Assembly: GCA_027307405.1 (NCBI GenBank)
Contig: DAHUXA010000022.1
Coordinates: forward strand, 1-34,646
Length of the DNA: 34,646 nt
Direction: 5' to 3'
Origin: Hyphomicrobiales bacterium
GTDB lineage: Bacteria > Pseudomonadota > Alphaproteobacteria > Rhizobiales > Xanthobacteraceae
Part shown: piece by piece, positions 25,743 to 33,937 of the stretch
Layout of the letters: every line of letters begins with the position of its first letter
How positions within the stretch are numbered: the stretch's first letter is position 1
The notes under the pieces: generated by a model
The model's database searches: none
The model's input: only the letters and a program-made list of their open reading frames with translations
Told to the model about the DNA's origin: nothing
Made by a program: the position numbers and the translations under genes

Positions 25743-25996
25743 ATTTGAAGCTGCGCTATTTCGCCTGGGTGCGCGAGCGTGTCGGCAAGCCTGAGGAAAC
25801 CGTCGAGGTTCCGCCGGGCATTGCCACTGTCGCTGAGCTGATGACCTGGCTTGCCTCACGCGGCGAAGAATATGCTCACGCATTCAATAACGCGAAAATA
25901 ATCCGCGCTGCCATTGATCAGAAGCACGTGCGCGCCGATGCCTTGATCAAAGGTGCCGGCGAAATCGCGTTCTTCCCGCCCATGACAGGCGGATAG
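25739..25996 (+). CDS. moaD: Molybdopterin synthase small subunit
   Basis: The 85-residue ubiquitin-like protein ends in the essential Gly-Gly (PPMTGG), whose C-terminus is converted to thiocarboxylate by MoeB and donates sulphur in molybdopterin synthesis. It begins MNLKLRYFAWVRERVG and contains FFPPMTGG, both typical. It overlaps pgsA by four bases (ATGA) and is followed 32 bp later by moaE, its partner subunit. Confidence 0.93.
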   Translation: MNLKLRYFAWVRERVGKPEETVEVPPGIATVAELMTWLASRGEEYAHAFNNAKIIRAAIDQKHVRADALIKGAGEIAFFPPMTGG

Positions 25997-26028
25997 CCTC
26001 GTCGGCGGCGGCGCGCTACATTGAGTGC

Positions 26029-26514
26029 ATGAAAGTGACGGTACGCCTGCAGAGCGAGCCATTTGACGCCGCCGTGGAAGTGGCAAGGCTCGCGAGTGGC
26101 CGGACCGATATCGGTGCGCTGGTCACATTTACCGGAGTTTGCCGCGGTTCCGAGGATGGTGAGCCGATCGCAGCGCTCACGCTCGAGCACTATCCGGGCA
26201 TGGCCGAATCCGAAATCGAGCGGCATGTCGCGGAAGCTAACAAACGATGGCCGCTCTTGGGTGTCACGGTCGTTCATCGATATGGCCGCATTGAACCCGG
26301 TGAAAATATCGTTCTGGTGGTGACGGCATCGTCCCATCGCCAGGAGGCGTTTGCGGCAGCCGAATTCCTGATGGACTATCTGAAAACGTACGCACCGTTT
26401 TGGAAACAGGTCGACAAGGCAGACGGGAAATCTTGGGTCGACGCCAAGGCCATCGATGACACGGCAGCCGAGCGCTGGTCAGTCTCGCGCGGTGGACATG
26501 AAGCGGCGGAATGA
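26029..26514 (+). CDS. moaE: Molybdopterin synthase catalytic subunit
   Basis: The 161-residue large subunit converts precursor Z (cPMP) to molybdopterin with MoaD. Family motifs are GALVTFTGVCRG, LTLEHYPGMAE, VVHRYGRIEPGE, VVTASSHRQEAF and the catalytic lysine region MDYLKTYAPFWKQ. The length is normal. It follows moaD and runs up to the next frame: an ATG at 26511 overlaps its stop, but the strong ribosome site lies further on. Confidence 0.95.
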   Translation: MKVTVRLQSEPFDAAVEVARLASGRTDIGALVTFTGVCRGSEDGEPIAALTLEHYPGMAESEIERHVAEANKRWPLLGVTVVHRYGRIEPGENIVLVVTASSHRQEAFAAAEFLMDYLKTYAPFWKQVDKADGKSWVDAKAIDDTAAERWSVSRGGHEAAE

Positions 26515-26543
26515 ACGTACGCTCGGCGTCTGCTGGAGGTAAA

Positions 26544-27497
26544 ATGATTCCAGTTGTGGTCGCGGCAGTCGCGTTTGTTGCGCTTGGCGTCCGGCCAGCG
26601 TCCTCTGCCGAAGTGACTTATTTCGACGTGCCGCGTGGGGCGCATCCGCACGACGTAGCGCCTGCGCCCGACGGCAGTGTTTGGTACACGGCGCAATCGC
26701 AAGGCGCACTCGGTATTCTCAATCCGAAAACCGGACAAGCAACGCAAATTTCGCTTGGGAGAGGTGCCGCGCCACACGGGGTGATCGTCGGCCCTGACCG
26801 TGCAGCCTGGATCACGGAAGGCGGGCAGAACGCAATTGCACGTTTCGATCCCGCGACCAAAGCGGTGAAACTGTTTCCGTTGCCGAATGAATTCCCAGCC
26901 GCCAATCTCAATACCGCGACCTTCGACCGCAAAGGCATTCTGTGGTTCACCGGCCAGAATGGGGTCTATGGCCGCGTCGATCCGGCGAGTGGAAAAGTCG
27001 AAGCCTGGAAGGCGCCGAAAGGCACCGGGCCTTACGGCATCACAACGACACCGAACGGCGATGTCTGGTATGCCTCGCTCGCGGGCGACCATATCGCCAA
27101 AATCGATACCGTAAGCGGTGATGCACTGATGGTGCCGCCACCCAGGCCCGGCGTTGGGCCTCGCCGCATTTGGTCGGATTCCAAGGGCCTGTTGTGGGTG
27201 AGCTTCTGGAACAGCGGTGAAATCGGTCGCTACGACCCATTGAATAAGGCCTGGAAAGTTTGGGGTCTGCCCAAGAGTAAGGGCGGGTGCTACGCGATCT
27301 ACGTCGACAACAAAGATAAAGTCTGGGTGACCGACTTCCTCGCCAACGCCATCCTGCGGTTCGATCCGGCGACCGAAACGTTTGAAAGTTTTCCGAGCGA
27401 CAGGCGCGGCGCATCCGTTCGGCAATTGCTCGGCCGGCCGGGTGAAGTATGGGGTGCGGAATCCGGGGTCGATCGGTTAGTCGTGGTCAAGGACTGA
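26544..27497 (+). CDS. Vgb/streptogramin-lyase-like beta-propeller protein, exported
   Basis: From ATG 26544, preceded by a strong GGAGG ribosome site, the product is 317 residues; an ATG at 26511 overlapping moaE is less likely. A signal peptide (about 1-22, ending ASSA) is followed by six to seven repeats of the Vgb type: HPHDVAPAPDGSVWYT, PHGVIVGPDRAAWIT, FDRKGILWFT, GPYGITTTPNGDVWYA, DSKGLLWVSFW, and VDNKDKVWVTDF. Virginiamycin B lyase linearises streptogramins, but exported homologues are common in soil bacteria and mostly unassigned. Antibiotic resistance should not be assumed. It sits at the end of the pgsA-moaDE run. Confidence 0.85.
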   Translation: MIPVVVAAVAFVALGVRPASSAEVTYFDVPRGAHPHDVAPAPDGSVWYTAQSQGALGILNPKTGQATQISLGRGAAPHGVIVGPDRAAWITEGGQNAIARFDPATKAVKLFPLPNEFPAANLNTATFDRKGILWFTGQNGVYGRVDPASGKVEAWKAPKGTGPYGITTTPNGDVWYASLAGDHIAKIDTVSGDALMVPPPRPGVGPRRIWSDSKGLLWVSFWNSGEIGRYDPLNKAWKVWGLPKSKGGCYAIYVDNKDKVWVTDFLANAILRFDPATETFESFPSDRRGASVRQLLGRPGEVWGAESGVDRLVVVKD

Positions 27498-27507
27498 CGG
27501 CGGCACG

Positions 27508-28302
27508 ATGACAATGTCGTTTTATTATAGCCCCAACCGCCGAGACATTCTGCGCCTGATCGCTGGGGGCGCGACTTTGACCGCCGGTATCGCGCGCACC
27601 TCTGCTACGGAAGCGCGGATCGGCCACCTGATCGATGAAGCCCATACCAAAAGCCCAATTTCGCAAAGGCTGGATTTCATTTCCAGCGCGCTGCGTGGCA
27701 CACGCTATCAGGGCTATACGCTCGTCGGGGGACCAAAACGGCCGGAACAATTTGTGGTGCGCGACGACGCGTTCGACTGCGTGACTTTCTGCGAGATCGT
27801 ATTGGCCGCCGCGAGAGCAGGCAGCCCTGGAGAGTTCGACGCAACCCTGCGCGCCATCCGTTATCATAACGGCGTGGTGAGTTGGCGTGAACGCAACCAT
27901 TATTTTTTCGAATGGGGTCAGCACAACATCGAAAATAATACCTGCCGTCCGGTAAACCTCGACGGATCGATCAAGATTGAAAAGACTGTTTATTGGCACA
28001 AAGAACTCGGCAAGCGCCGGTTCTCAATCACCGTAATCCCGCGCGCCGTTTTTTTGGCGAACAAGCGGCAACTCGCCAAAGGTGACATCGTCGGCTTTAT
28101 CACCCAGCGGCCAAATTTGGACTATTTCCATGTTGGCTTCATCGCCTTCGGTAGCGGAGGTGAACTGCTGCTGCGGCATGCTTCGCAAAGCAAACGCCAG
28201 GTCCTTGACGAGCGCATGGACACTTTTGTGGCGGTGAATCGCGTGCGCTATGTCACATTGCTGCGGCCGCAAGAGCCGCGCGCAATTGCTACCCACGAAT
28301 AA
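27508..28302 (+). CDS. DUF1460-type putative amidase/peptidase, exported by Tat
   Basis: The 264-residue protein has twin arginines at 11-12 (NRRDILRLIAGG) ahead of a hydrophobic stretch, consistent with a Tat signal. The core shows an NlpC/P60-like arrangement: a cysteine in DAFDCVTFCEIVLA (Cys91) and a histidine in DYFHVGFIAFG (His208), the pattern of DUF1460 (N-acetylmuramoyl-L-alanine amidase-like) proteins. A cell-wall hydrolase role in the periplasm is inferred. It begins 10 bp after the Vgb-like gene, so co-transcription is likely, and it converges with ilvE with only two bases between stops and no terminator. Confidence 0.75.
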   Translation: MTMSFYYSPNRRDILRLIAGGATLTAGIARTSATEARIGHLIDEAHTKSPISQRLDFISSALRGTRYQGYTLVGGPKRPEQFVVRDDAFDCVTFCEIVLAAARAGSPGEFDATLRAIRYHNGVVSWRERNHYFFEWGQHNIENNTCRPVNLDGSIKIEKTVYWHKELGKRRFSITVIPRAVFLANKRQLAKGDIVGFITQRPNLDYFHVGFIAFGSGGELLLRHASQSKRQVLDERMDTFVAVNRVRYVTLLRPQEPRAIATHE

Positions 28303-28304
28303 TC

Positions 28305-29192
28305 TTAGGCGGCCGCGGCCTTCGGTTTCACTTCGGCCGTATAGTCGTCCATTAGCGTTTTGGTGATGCCACCGGGATTGAAGTTCCAGTGCGCAATCTC
28401 CGCCACAGCGGTGACCTCCGCTGCCGAGCCGGTGATGAAGCACTCGGAAAAACCGGTGAGTTCGTCCGGCATGATGCGACGTTCGATCACTTCAAGACCG
28501 CGTTTGCGTGCCAGGCTGATCACCGTTTGCCGCGTAATGCCGTCGAGAAAACAATCGGCAATTGGAGTGTGAATTTTGCCGTCCTTCACAAAGAAAATAT
28601 TTGCTCCTGTGCATTCGGCGATGCGGCCTTCCCAGTCGAGCATCATGGCGTCGGCGTAACCTTTGCGCTCGGCCCTGTGTTTGGAAACGGTACAGATCAT
28701 GTAAAGGCCGGCGGCCTTGGCGAGCGATGGCGCTGTTTTCGGATCCGGCCGGCGATACTCGGCAAGATCAAGTTTGATTCCCTTGAGACGTTGCTCAGGG
28801 TCGAAATAGCTTGGCCATTCCCAGCTCGCGATGGCGAGATGGATCGTGTTGCTTTGTGCCGAAACACCCATCATTTCCGAGCCGCGCCAGGCAACCGGCC
28901 GAACATAGGCTTCCTTCTTGCCATTCTTGTCGACCACGAGCTTCTTGGCCGCGACAATCTCGGCAACGGAATAGGGAATTTCAAAGTCGAGGATATTGGC
29001 GGAGCGCTTCAGACGCTCGGCATGCTCGGTTGACTTGAAAATTTGGCCACCGTAGGCGCGCTCGCCTTCGAACACACAGCTGGCATAGTGCTGGCCGTGG
29101 CTCAGCACATGGAGATTGGCCTCGTTCCACGGCACGAGCTTTCCGTCGTACCAGATGACCCCGTCGAGGCGGTCATAGGATTGAGTAGCCAT
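28305..29192 (-). CDS. ilvE: Branched-chain amino acid aminotransferase
   Basis: The 295-residue class IV PLP enzyme interconverts Leu/Ile/Val and their 2-oxo acids with glutamate/2-oxoglutarate. Motifs are HGQHYASCVFEGERAY, AYVRPVAW, SLAKAAGLY with the PLP lysine at about 159, LDWEGRIAECTGANIFF and the GSAAEVTAV segment. The frame is open to 29447, but ATG 29192 has AGGAG six bases upstream and begins exactly at the family start (MATQSYDRLDGVIWYDG). The gene is divergent from the MarR-type regulator, with a shared 208-bp promoter region. Confidence 0.93.
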   Translation of the reverse strand: MATQSYDRLDGVIWYDGKLVPWNEANLHVLSHGQHYASCVFEGERAYGGQIFKSTEHAERLKRSANILDFEIPYSVAEIVAAKKLVVDKNGKKEAYVRPVAWRGSEMMGVSAQSNTIHLAIASWEWPSYFDPEQRLKGIKLDLAEYRRPDPKTAPSLAKAAGLYMICTVSKHRAERKGYADAMMLDWEGRIAECTGANIFFVKDGKIHTPIADCFLDGITRQTVISLARKRGLEVIERRIMPDELTGFSECFITGSAAEVTAVAEIAHWNFNPGGITKTLMDDYTAEVKPKAAAA

Positions 29193-29372
29193 CGTCTTCT
29201 CCTTTGCCATACTCGGGGGCCTCGCCCCGTAGCAGCATTTTCCGCACCCATTCCAACACTTTACGTCTCGGGGCAACACCCGGTATGAATGGGACCGAAC
29301 CGGACCTATCTGGTCGTATCGCGGGCAAAAAGGACCGTTTTTGATACGATCATTTCGTTCGTAACCGTGTTT

Positions 29373-29412
29373 TTGTAACATAACAACAAAATATGTCAAC
29401 ATGGCTGACATA
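29373..29412. promoter_or_regulatory. Inverted repeats at the MarR-gene start, predicted operator
   Basis: TATGTCA (29392-29398) and TGACATA (29406-29412) form an inverted repeat with a 7-nt spacer that straddles the ATG at 29401. Just upstream TTGT (29373-29376) and ACAA (29383-29386) form another short one. MarR dimers bind symmetric sites of about this size at their own promoters, so autoregulation is a reasonable inference. Confidence 0.45.
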
Positions 29413-29958
29413 AATCTGACCGATAAAGGCCCTGCCGGCGCTAGCACCGCGGATCGTCCGATGGCCGGCGCGGCGGCAGCTCAGACGAATGAGCCGGTGT
29501 GGGACATCATCGAACTGTTGTTCTTTGCCTACCGGGATTTCGTCGGAGATGCCGACCACGAACTCGAGGCATTCGGGTTCGGCCGCGCCCATCACCGGGT
29601 GCTGCATTTCGTCAATCGCAATCCGGGCATAAAGGTTGCCGACTTGCTTGAGATCCTCAACATCACCAAGCAATCGCTCGGCCGCGTCCTCAAGCAATTG
29701 GTCGATCAAGGCTACGTTTCGCAGAAGGAAGGTGCACAGGACCGTCGCCAACGCCTCTTGTATGTGACCCCGAAAGGCGAAACGTTGGCTCTCAAGCTCG
29801 CCAACTTGCAGACGCAGAGGATCAACCGTGCGTTCGGCGAGCTCGGCCCCAATGCACACGAGGCAGCTCGCCGCTTCCTCACCTCCATGATCGATGGCGA
29901 CAACCGCGACGGGGTGCTCCGCTTGATTGCGCGCGCCGACCGTTCGAAATCGCGTTAG
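29401..29958 (+). CDS. MarR family transcription regulator (PetP-like)
   Basis: The 185-residue protein has a polar N-terminal arm (about 30 residues). A MarR winged-helix domain follows: VWDIIELLFFAYRDFVGDADHEL, FGRAHHRVLHFVNRNPGIKVADLLEIL (helix-turn-helix with ITKQSLGRVLKQL) and wing QKEGAQDRRQRLLYVT. Ahead of the ATG there is no Shine-Dalgarno, so either the message is leaderless or the start is downstream (ATG 29461). It is followed by an OmpR-type regulator and kinase. A MarR gene paired with such a regulator is the arrangement of petP-petR in Rhodobacter capsulatus, where it affects cytochrome bc1 expression. Orthology is likely but not proven. Confidence 0.85.
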   Translation: MADINLTDKGPAGASTADRPMAGAAAAQTNEPVWDIIELLFFAYRDFVGDADHELEAFGFGRAHHRVLHFVNRNPGIKVADLLEILNITKQSLGRVLKQLVDQGYVSQKEGAQDRRQRLLYVTPKGETLALKLANLQTQRINRAFGELGPNAHEAARRFLTSMIDGDNRDGVLRLIARADRSKSR

Positions 29959-29960
29959 CA

Positions 29961-30003
29961 CATGATCCCGAAACATGGGAATCGGTTTTCGGGCGAGATC
30001 ATG
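29961..30003. repeat. Palindromic repeat between MarR and response-regulator genes
   Basis: Outer arms CATGATC (29961-29967) and GATCATG (29997-30003) enclose inner arms CCGAAA and TTTTCGG. The sequence pattern (atgatcccgaaa..ggaatcggttttcggg..gatcatg) is that of an intergenic repeat common in Rhizobiales. It separates the MarR gene from the response regulator by forming a hairpin in any read-through transcript. Confidence 0.75.
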
Positions 30004-30042
30004 CAGAATAGAAATTAAGACAGAATGGGAGGAGTCTCGGCG

Positions 30043-30747
30043 ATGACGTTACCCGACACGCTTCCCGACGACGCGCCGCATTTGCTGGTGGTCGATGATG
30101 ACCGTCGCATCCGTGATCTTCTCTCACGATTTTTGGCCGGGGAGGGCTATCGGGTGACCACGGCCGAGACGGCCGCCGATGCCCGCGCGAAACTACAGGG
30201 CTTGAGCTTCGATTTGTTGATCCTTGATGTGATGATGCCGGGCGAATCCGGATTCGACCTAGCCAAAGCGATTCGTGGCGATTCCAACGTGCCAATTCTG
30301 ATGTTGACGGCCCGCGATGCCGCCGAAAGCCGCATCAAGGGTCTGGAGATGGGCGCTGACGATTATCTGTCGAAGCCCTTCGAGCCGCGCGAGTTATCGC
30401 TGCGTATCGCCAATATCCTCAAGCGCGCACAACCCGCTACATCACCACCGGTGGAATCTGTGCGCTTCGGGCCGTTCGTCTATCATTTGGCGCGCGGCGA
30501 ATTGCGCAAAGGCGAGGACGTCATCCGCCTCACTGACCGCGAGCGGGAGATGTTGCGCATCCTTGCCGGCTCGCCTGGTGAAACCGTGCCGCGTCTGTCG
30601 CTTGCCGGCAATGGCGGATCGGTGAGTGAGCGAGCGGTCGATGTGCAAGTCAATCGTCTACGGCGCAAGATCGAACGCAATCCTGCAAACCCATTGTTTG
30701 TGCAGACAGTACGCGGCATCGGCTACCGGCTGGTGATCACATCATGA
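30043..30747 (+). CDS. OmpR-family response regulator (PetR-like)
   Basis: The 234-residue protein has a receiver domain with acidic pocket Asp18-Asp20 (VVDDD), phosphoacceptor Asp62 (LILDVMMPG), Thr89 and Lys111 (LSKPF). A winged-helix DNA-binding domain follows (about 135-232; LTDREREMLRIL, VDVQVNRLRRKIE, VRGIGYRL). ATG 30043 is chosen because the GGGAGGAG sequence just upstream is an ideal ribosome site; the earlier in-frame ATG at 30025 contains that site. Four-base overlap with the kinase gene (ATGA) makes the two a coupled two-component pair. The signal is unknown. Confidence 0.92.
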   Translation: MTLPDTLPDDAPHLLVVDDDRRIRDLLSRFLAGEGYRVTTAETAADARAKLQGLSFDLLILDVMMPGESGFDLAKAIRGDSNVPILMLTARDAAESRIKGLEMGADDYLSKPFEPRELSLRIANILKRAQPATSPPVESVRFGPFVYHLARGELRKGEDVIRLTDREREMLRILAGSPGETVPRLSLAGNGGSVSERAVDVQVNRLRRKIERNPANPLFVQTVRGIGYRLVITS

Positions 30748-32198
30748 CCAGTCTGGATATCACAAACGGCGTTCGCACTGCGCTAACGCGTCTCCGCGAA
30801 GCCTGGGAATGGTACGACGCCATTCCGCCCGTCCGCAAAATCCATAGTGCGCTCGGGCAGGTCGCCGACGGTTGGCGCAGGATCAGCCGCTGGCTCAACA
30901 GCGTCATGCCAAAAGGACTCTATGCGCGCGCGTTGCTGATCATCATTGCGCCCATGGTGATCCTGCAATCGGTGATCGCTTTCGTGTTCATGGAGCGGCA
31001 CTGGAACGTCGTTACCCAGCGGCTATCCGGCAGCGTCGTGCAGGACATCGCAGCCCTGATCGATATCTACCGCGGCTACCCGCAGGATGCTGATCAGGCC
31101 CAGATCCGCCGTATCGCGCAGGAGCGCCTCGGGCTGGTGGTCGATTTCCTGCCATTGACCGACATGCCGCCGCCCGGCCCTAAGCCATTCTTTTCGCTAT
31201 TGGATCAGGCGCTGTCGGACGAATTGCGCAAGCAGATCGGACGACCTTATTGGATCGATACCGTCGGCAAATCGGCGCTGCTTGAGATCCGCGTCCAGCT
31301 CGACAACACAGTGATGCGGGTGTTCGCGCGCCGCAGCGCCGCCTATGTCTCCAATTCGGAGATTTTCCTGCTCTGGATGGTGGGCACCTCAACGGTGCTG
31401 CTGATTGTGGCGATCATCTTCCTGCGCAATCAAATCAAGCCGATCCTGCGGATGGCCGATGCCGCCGAGAGCTTCGGTAAAGGCCGTGAAGTGCCGAACT
31501 TCCGCCCGCGCGGGGCGCGAGAGGTGCGCCGCGCGGCCGCTGCCTTCATCGAGATGAAGACACGCATCGAGCGGGCGATGGAACAACGCACAGCAATGCT
31601 TGCCGGAGTTTCACACGACCTGCGCACCGTCCTCACGCGCTTCAAGCTTGAACTTGCTCTGATCGATGACTCCCCTGAAGTCGACGCGATGAAGAAGGAC
31701 GTCGACGAGATGGCGCGTATGCTTGAAGCCTATCTGTCCTTCGCACGCGGCGACAGCGGCGAGGCTTCCGCGCCGACCGACATGGCGGAATTTCTGGAAG
31801 AACTGCGGCTCGACGCTGAACGTAATGGCCACAAGTCAACGGTCGTATTTCACGGCCCGCCGATCGTTACCGTGCGTCCGGCAGCATTCAAACGTTGCCT
31901 CGCCAATCTCGTTTCGAACGCCGCACGCCACGCGGCCTCGATCGCGATCGCCGGCCATCGCGATCACCGTTATCTTACCGTGACAGTGGATGATGACGGC
32001 CCAGGTATTCCGGCAAGCTTGCGCGAGGAAGTTTTCAAGCCGTTCCTTCGACTCGACGACGCACGCAACCAGGACGAAGGTGGCACCGGCCTCGGGCTTG
32101 CGATCGCGCGCGACATTGCACGCTCACATGGCGGCGATATCACGCTTGGGGACAGCCCGCTCGGCGGCCTACGTGCAACGGTCAGAGTGCCCGTGTAG
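30744..32198 (+). CDS. EnvZ-like sensor histidine kinase
   Basis: The 484-residue inner-membrane kinase has helices at about 62-83 and 207-227 bounding a periplasmic sensor region of about 120 residues. A HAMP linker (about 228-280) follows, then an H-box around His291 (GVSHDLRTVLTRFKLEL) and a HATPase domain with N-box NLVSNAARHA (Asn388 region), VDDDGPGIP and GGTGLGLAIARDIA. The proline that normally follows HDLRT is replaced by valine. An N-terminal cytoplasmic stretch of about 55 residues precedes the first helix. It is translationally coupled to the response regulator and should be its partner. It converges with the TetR-like gene. Confidence 0.92.
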   Translation: MTSLDITNGVRTALTRLREAWEWYDAIPPVRKIHSALGQVADGWRRISRWLNSVMPKGLYARALLIIIAPMVILQSVIAFVFMERHWNVVTQRLSGSVVQDIAALIDIYRGYPQDADQAQIRRIAQERLGLVVDFLPLTDMPPPGPKPFFSLLDQALSDELRKQIGRPYWIDTVGKSALLEIRVQLDNTVMRVFARRSAAYVSNSEIFLLWMVGTSTVLLIVAIIFLRNQIKPILRMADAAESFGKGREVPNFRPRGAREVRRAAAAFIEMKTRIERAMEQRTAMLAGVSHDLRTVLTRFKLELALIDDSPEVDAMKKDVDEMARMLEAYLSFARGDSGEASAPTDMAEFLEELRLDAERNGHKSTVVFHGPPIVTVRPAAFKRCLANLVSNAARHAASIAIAGHRDHRYLTVTVDDDGPGIPASLREEVFKPFLRLDDARNQDEGGTGLGLAIARDIARSHGGDITLGDSPLGGLRATVRVPV

Positions 32199-32210
32199 CG
32201 CGCAACAATA

Positions 32211-32909
32211 CTAAGCAGCTTCCACCTCTTCTTCGCCGCGCATGCGGCGCCGGCGGCGCGGACCGCGCAGGATGCATCTGGGAAGGGCACAGAGATCATC
32301 AAGGAATCCAGCCCAGCGTTCGGCGCTACTAAGTCCGCGATCGAGCGCCGCCATCGTGCGGTCGAGTCCTTCCTCTTCGTCATCGATCCAAACGGACAGG
32401 ACGCGCGCAAACATGAGCGCTGCGCCCTGCGCGCGCAATGCCCCGCGAGGGCCGGAGGCGCCGATGCCGGCGCTTTCCAGCATCCATTGCTGCGATCGCA
32501 CGGCCATTGCATTGAGCGCAAAAGCCAGACCCGGATTGCGTCGCGCTGAACACATGATTGAGCGCACGGCTTCCTTGTAGGGAGCAAGCGCTTCCAGCCG
32601 CCGCATCAACACGTCAAAAAGGCGCTCACGCGGCGGTTCCTCGGCCATGTCGGCATCGCCGCCGGCAAGGACCGTGCGATCGATGTCCTTCATATGCGCA
32701 GCGAGAATGGAGAGCGTCGAGCCAAATTCGGCACGCAATTGCGATAGTTTAATCCCGGCTCGGCCAGCCACTTCAGCAAGGCCGATCTGTTCAAAGCGAT
32801 GTTCAGCCAGAAGCGCCATAAGCGCGCCGATGGCTTTGTCCCGGTCGCTGCTGCCGCGCGGTGGCGGCGCGGATGGAGTCTTGCGTCGACGCTTGGGCTT
32901 GCGGGCCAT
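32211..32909 (-). CDS. TetR-like regulator, COQ9-like C-terminus possible
   Basis: The 232-residue protein starts with a basic tail (MARKPKRRRK). A TetR-type helix-turn-helix follows (about 25-70; ALLAEHRFEQIGLAEVAGRAGIKLSQLRAEFG), and then a helical domain containing ERLFDVLMRRLEALAPYKEAV. That segment recalls COQ9 and related TetR-fold proteins, so DNA binding is probable but not certain. The ATG at 32909 is chosen for its GGAGG ribosome site five bases upstream; six extra codons are possible. The C-terminus is strongly charged. It follows proC by 72 bp on the same strand, and shares a probable operon with it. Confidence 0.75.
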   Translation of the reverse strand: MARKPKRRRKTPSAPPPRGSSDRDKAIGALMALLAEHRFEQIGLAEVAGRAGIKLSQLRAEFGSTLSILAAHMKDIDRTVLAGGDADMAEEPPRERLFDVLMRRLEALAPYKEAVRSIMCSARRNPGLAFALNAMAVRSQQWMLESAGIGASGPRGALRAQGAALMFARVLSVWIDDEEEGLDRTMAALDRGLSSAERWAGFLDDLCALPRCILRGPRRRRRMRGEEEVEAA

Positions 32910-32981
32910 AACGGCCTCCATGGGCAAATTCGTGCCCCTTTAATGTAGGTGCGGAATGACGACGGTTCTAGGGCAGGGCGC

Positions 32982-33818
32982 TCAGCCGGCGAGCTCGCGC
33001 GAGCGCCGGGTTGCGCTGATTATGGCCTGCGTCAATAGATGATCAAAGCCGCCCGGTCCCATAAGGACATCGAGCGCCGCGGCGGTCGTGCCACCCGGAG
33101 AAGTTACATTTTGCCGCAGCGTCGCTGGGTCGAGATCCGAGCGATGCATGAGCTCGGCGGACCCTGTGACGGTTTCGCGCGCAAGACGCGTCGCGAGCGC
33201 TGGCGGCAGACCAGCCGCAATGCCGGCATTAGCCATGGCTTCCGCCAGCAGGAACACGTAAGCGGGGCCGGAGCCGGATAGAGCAGTGACTGCGTCCATT
33301 CGCGCTTCGTCGGCAACCCACTCCACCTTGCCGATAGCCGCGAGCAGATCCGACGCCAGCTTGCGATGATTGGTCGAGATCCTTGCGTTGGCAAATGCGA
33401 CGCTGATGCCACGCCCAATTGCCGCCGGTGTGTTCGGCATCGCGCGCACAATTGCCGCCCCCGCTGGCAACGACCGTTCGAGAAACACGACGGTTCGACC
33501 GGCCATGATCGATAACACCAACGTGCTCTTGCCCACATACGCTGCGAGCGGCGGCAATGCTTCAGGCGCCGTCTGCGGCTTTACCGCGATCACGATCGCG
33601 CTGGCCGCAGCGGCTTTGCCTTTCGGATAAAGCTTGAGCCCGCGCCGGGCCAGCGCCTTTATCGTTTTGCCCGGCTGCGGTTCGATGACCGTGATCTGGT
33701 TTGGCTTGAGCCCACGCGCGAGCCACCCGTCGAGCATGGCGCCACCCATCTTGCCGGCACCGGCTAGGACTAGCCGGCCCCTGAATTTTCGCAGAGGTTT
33801 AGACACTGCTGCCATCAT
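32982..33818 (-). CDS. proC: Pyrroline-5-carboxylate reductase
   Basis: The 278-residue enzyme carries out the last step of proline synthesis, reducing pyrroline-5-carboxylate with NAD(P)H. The N-terminal Rossmann fold shows LVLAGAGKMGGAMLDGW. VKPQ and VRAMPNTPAAIGRG follow, and the C-terminal dimer domain holds the substrate-binding ALSGSGPAYVFLLAEAM and NVTSPGGTTAAAL. Two adjacent ATGs at the start are possible; ribosome site weak. It lies between ybjN-like and TetR-like genes on the same strand, with a palindromic repeat upstream. Confidence 0.95.
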   Translation of the reverse strand: MMAAVSKPLRKFRGRLVLAGAGKMGGAMLDGWLARGLKPNQITVIEPQPGKTIKALARRGLKLYPKGKAAAASAIVIAVKPQTAPEALPPLAAYVGKSTLVLSIMAGRTVVFLERSLPAGAAIVRAMPNTPAAIGRGISVAFANARISTNHRKLASDLLAAIGKVEWVADEARMDAVTALSGSGPAYVFLLAEAMANAGIAAGLPPALATRLARETVTGSAELMHRSDLDPATLRQNVTSPGGTTAAALDVLMGPGGFDHLLTQAIISATRRSRELAG

Positions 33819-33845
33819 AGCGCAATGATAGCGACAATCTTGGCG

Positions 33846-33932
33846 TCATGCCCGGCCTTGTGCCGGGCATCCACGCCTTTCGGTTTTCCAGCGATCTACG
33901 GCGTGGATGGCCGGGACAAGCCCGGCCACGAC
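33846..33932. repeat. Paired REP-like palindromes upstream of proC
   Basis: Left arm 33846-33877 (tcatgcccggcc...atccacgcc) and right arm 33900-33932 (ggcgtggat...cccggccacga) are imperfect inverted copies, each containing its own small hairpin. It is the same family and arrangement as the pair at 867-939. It lies in the 119-bp gap between the YbjN-type gene and proC. Confidence 0.8.
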
Positions 33933-33937
33933 CAAAG

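Noticed and set aside
26544-27497. Annotation as streptogramin resistance gene
   Set aside because: Only the propeller fold is supported. The protein has an export signal and no resistance context, so a specific resistance function is not justified.
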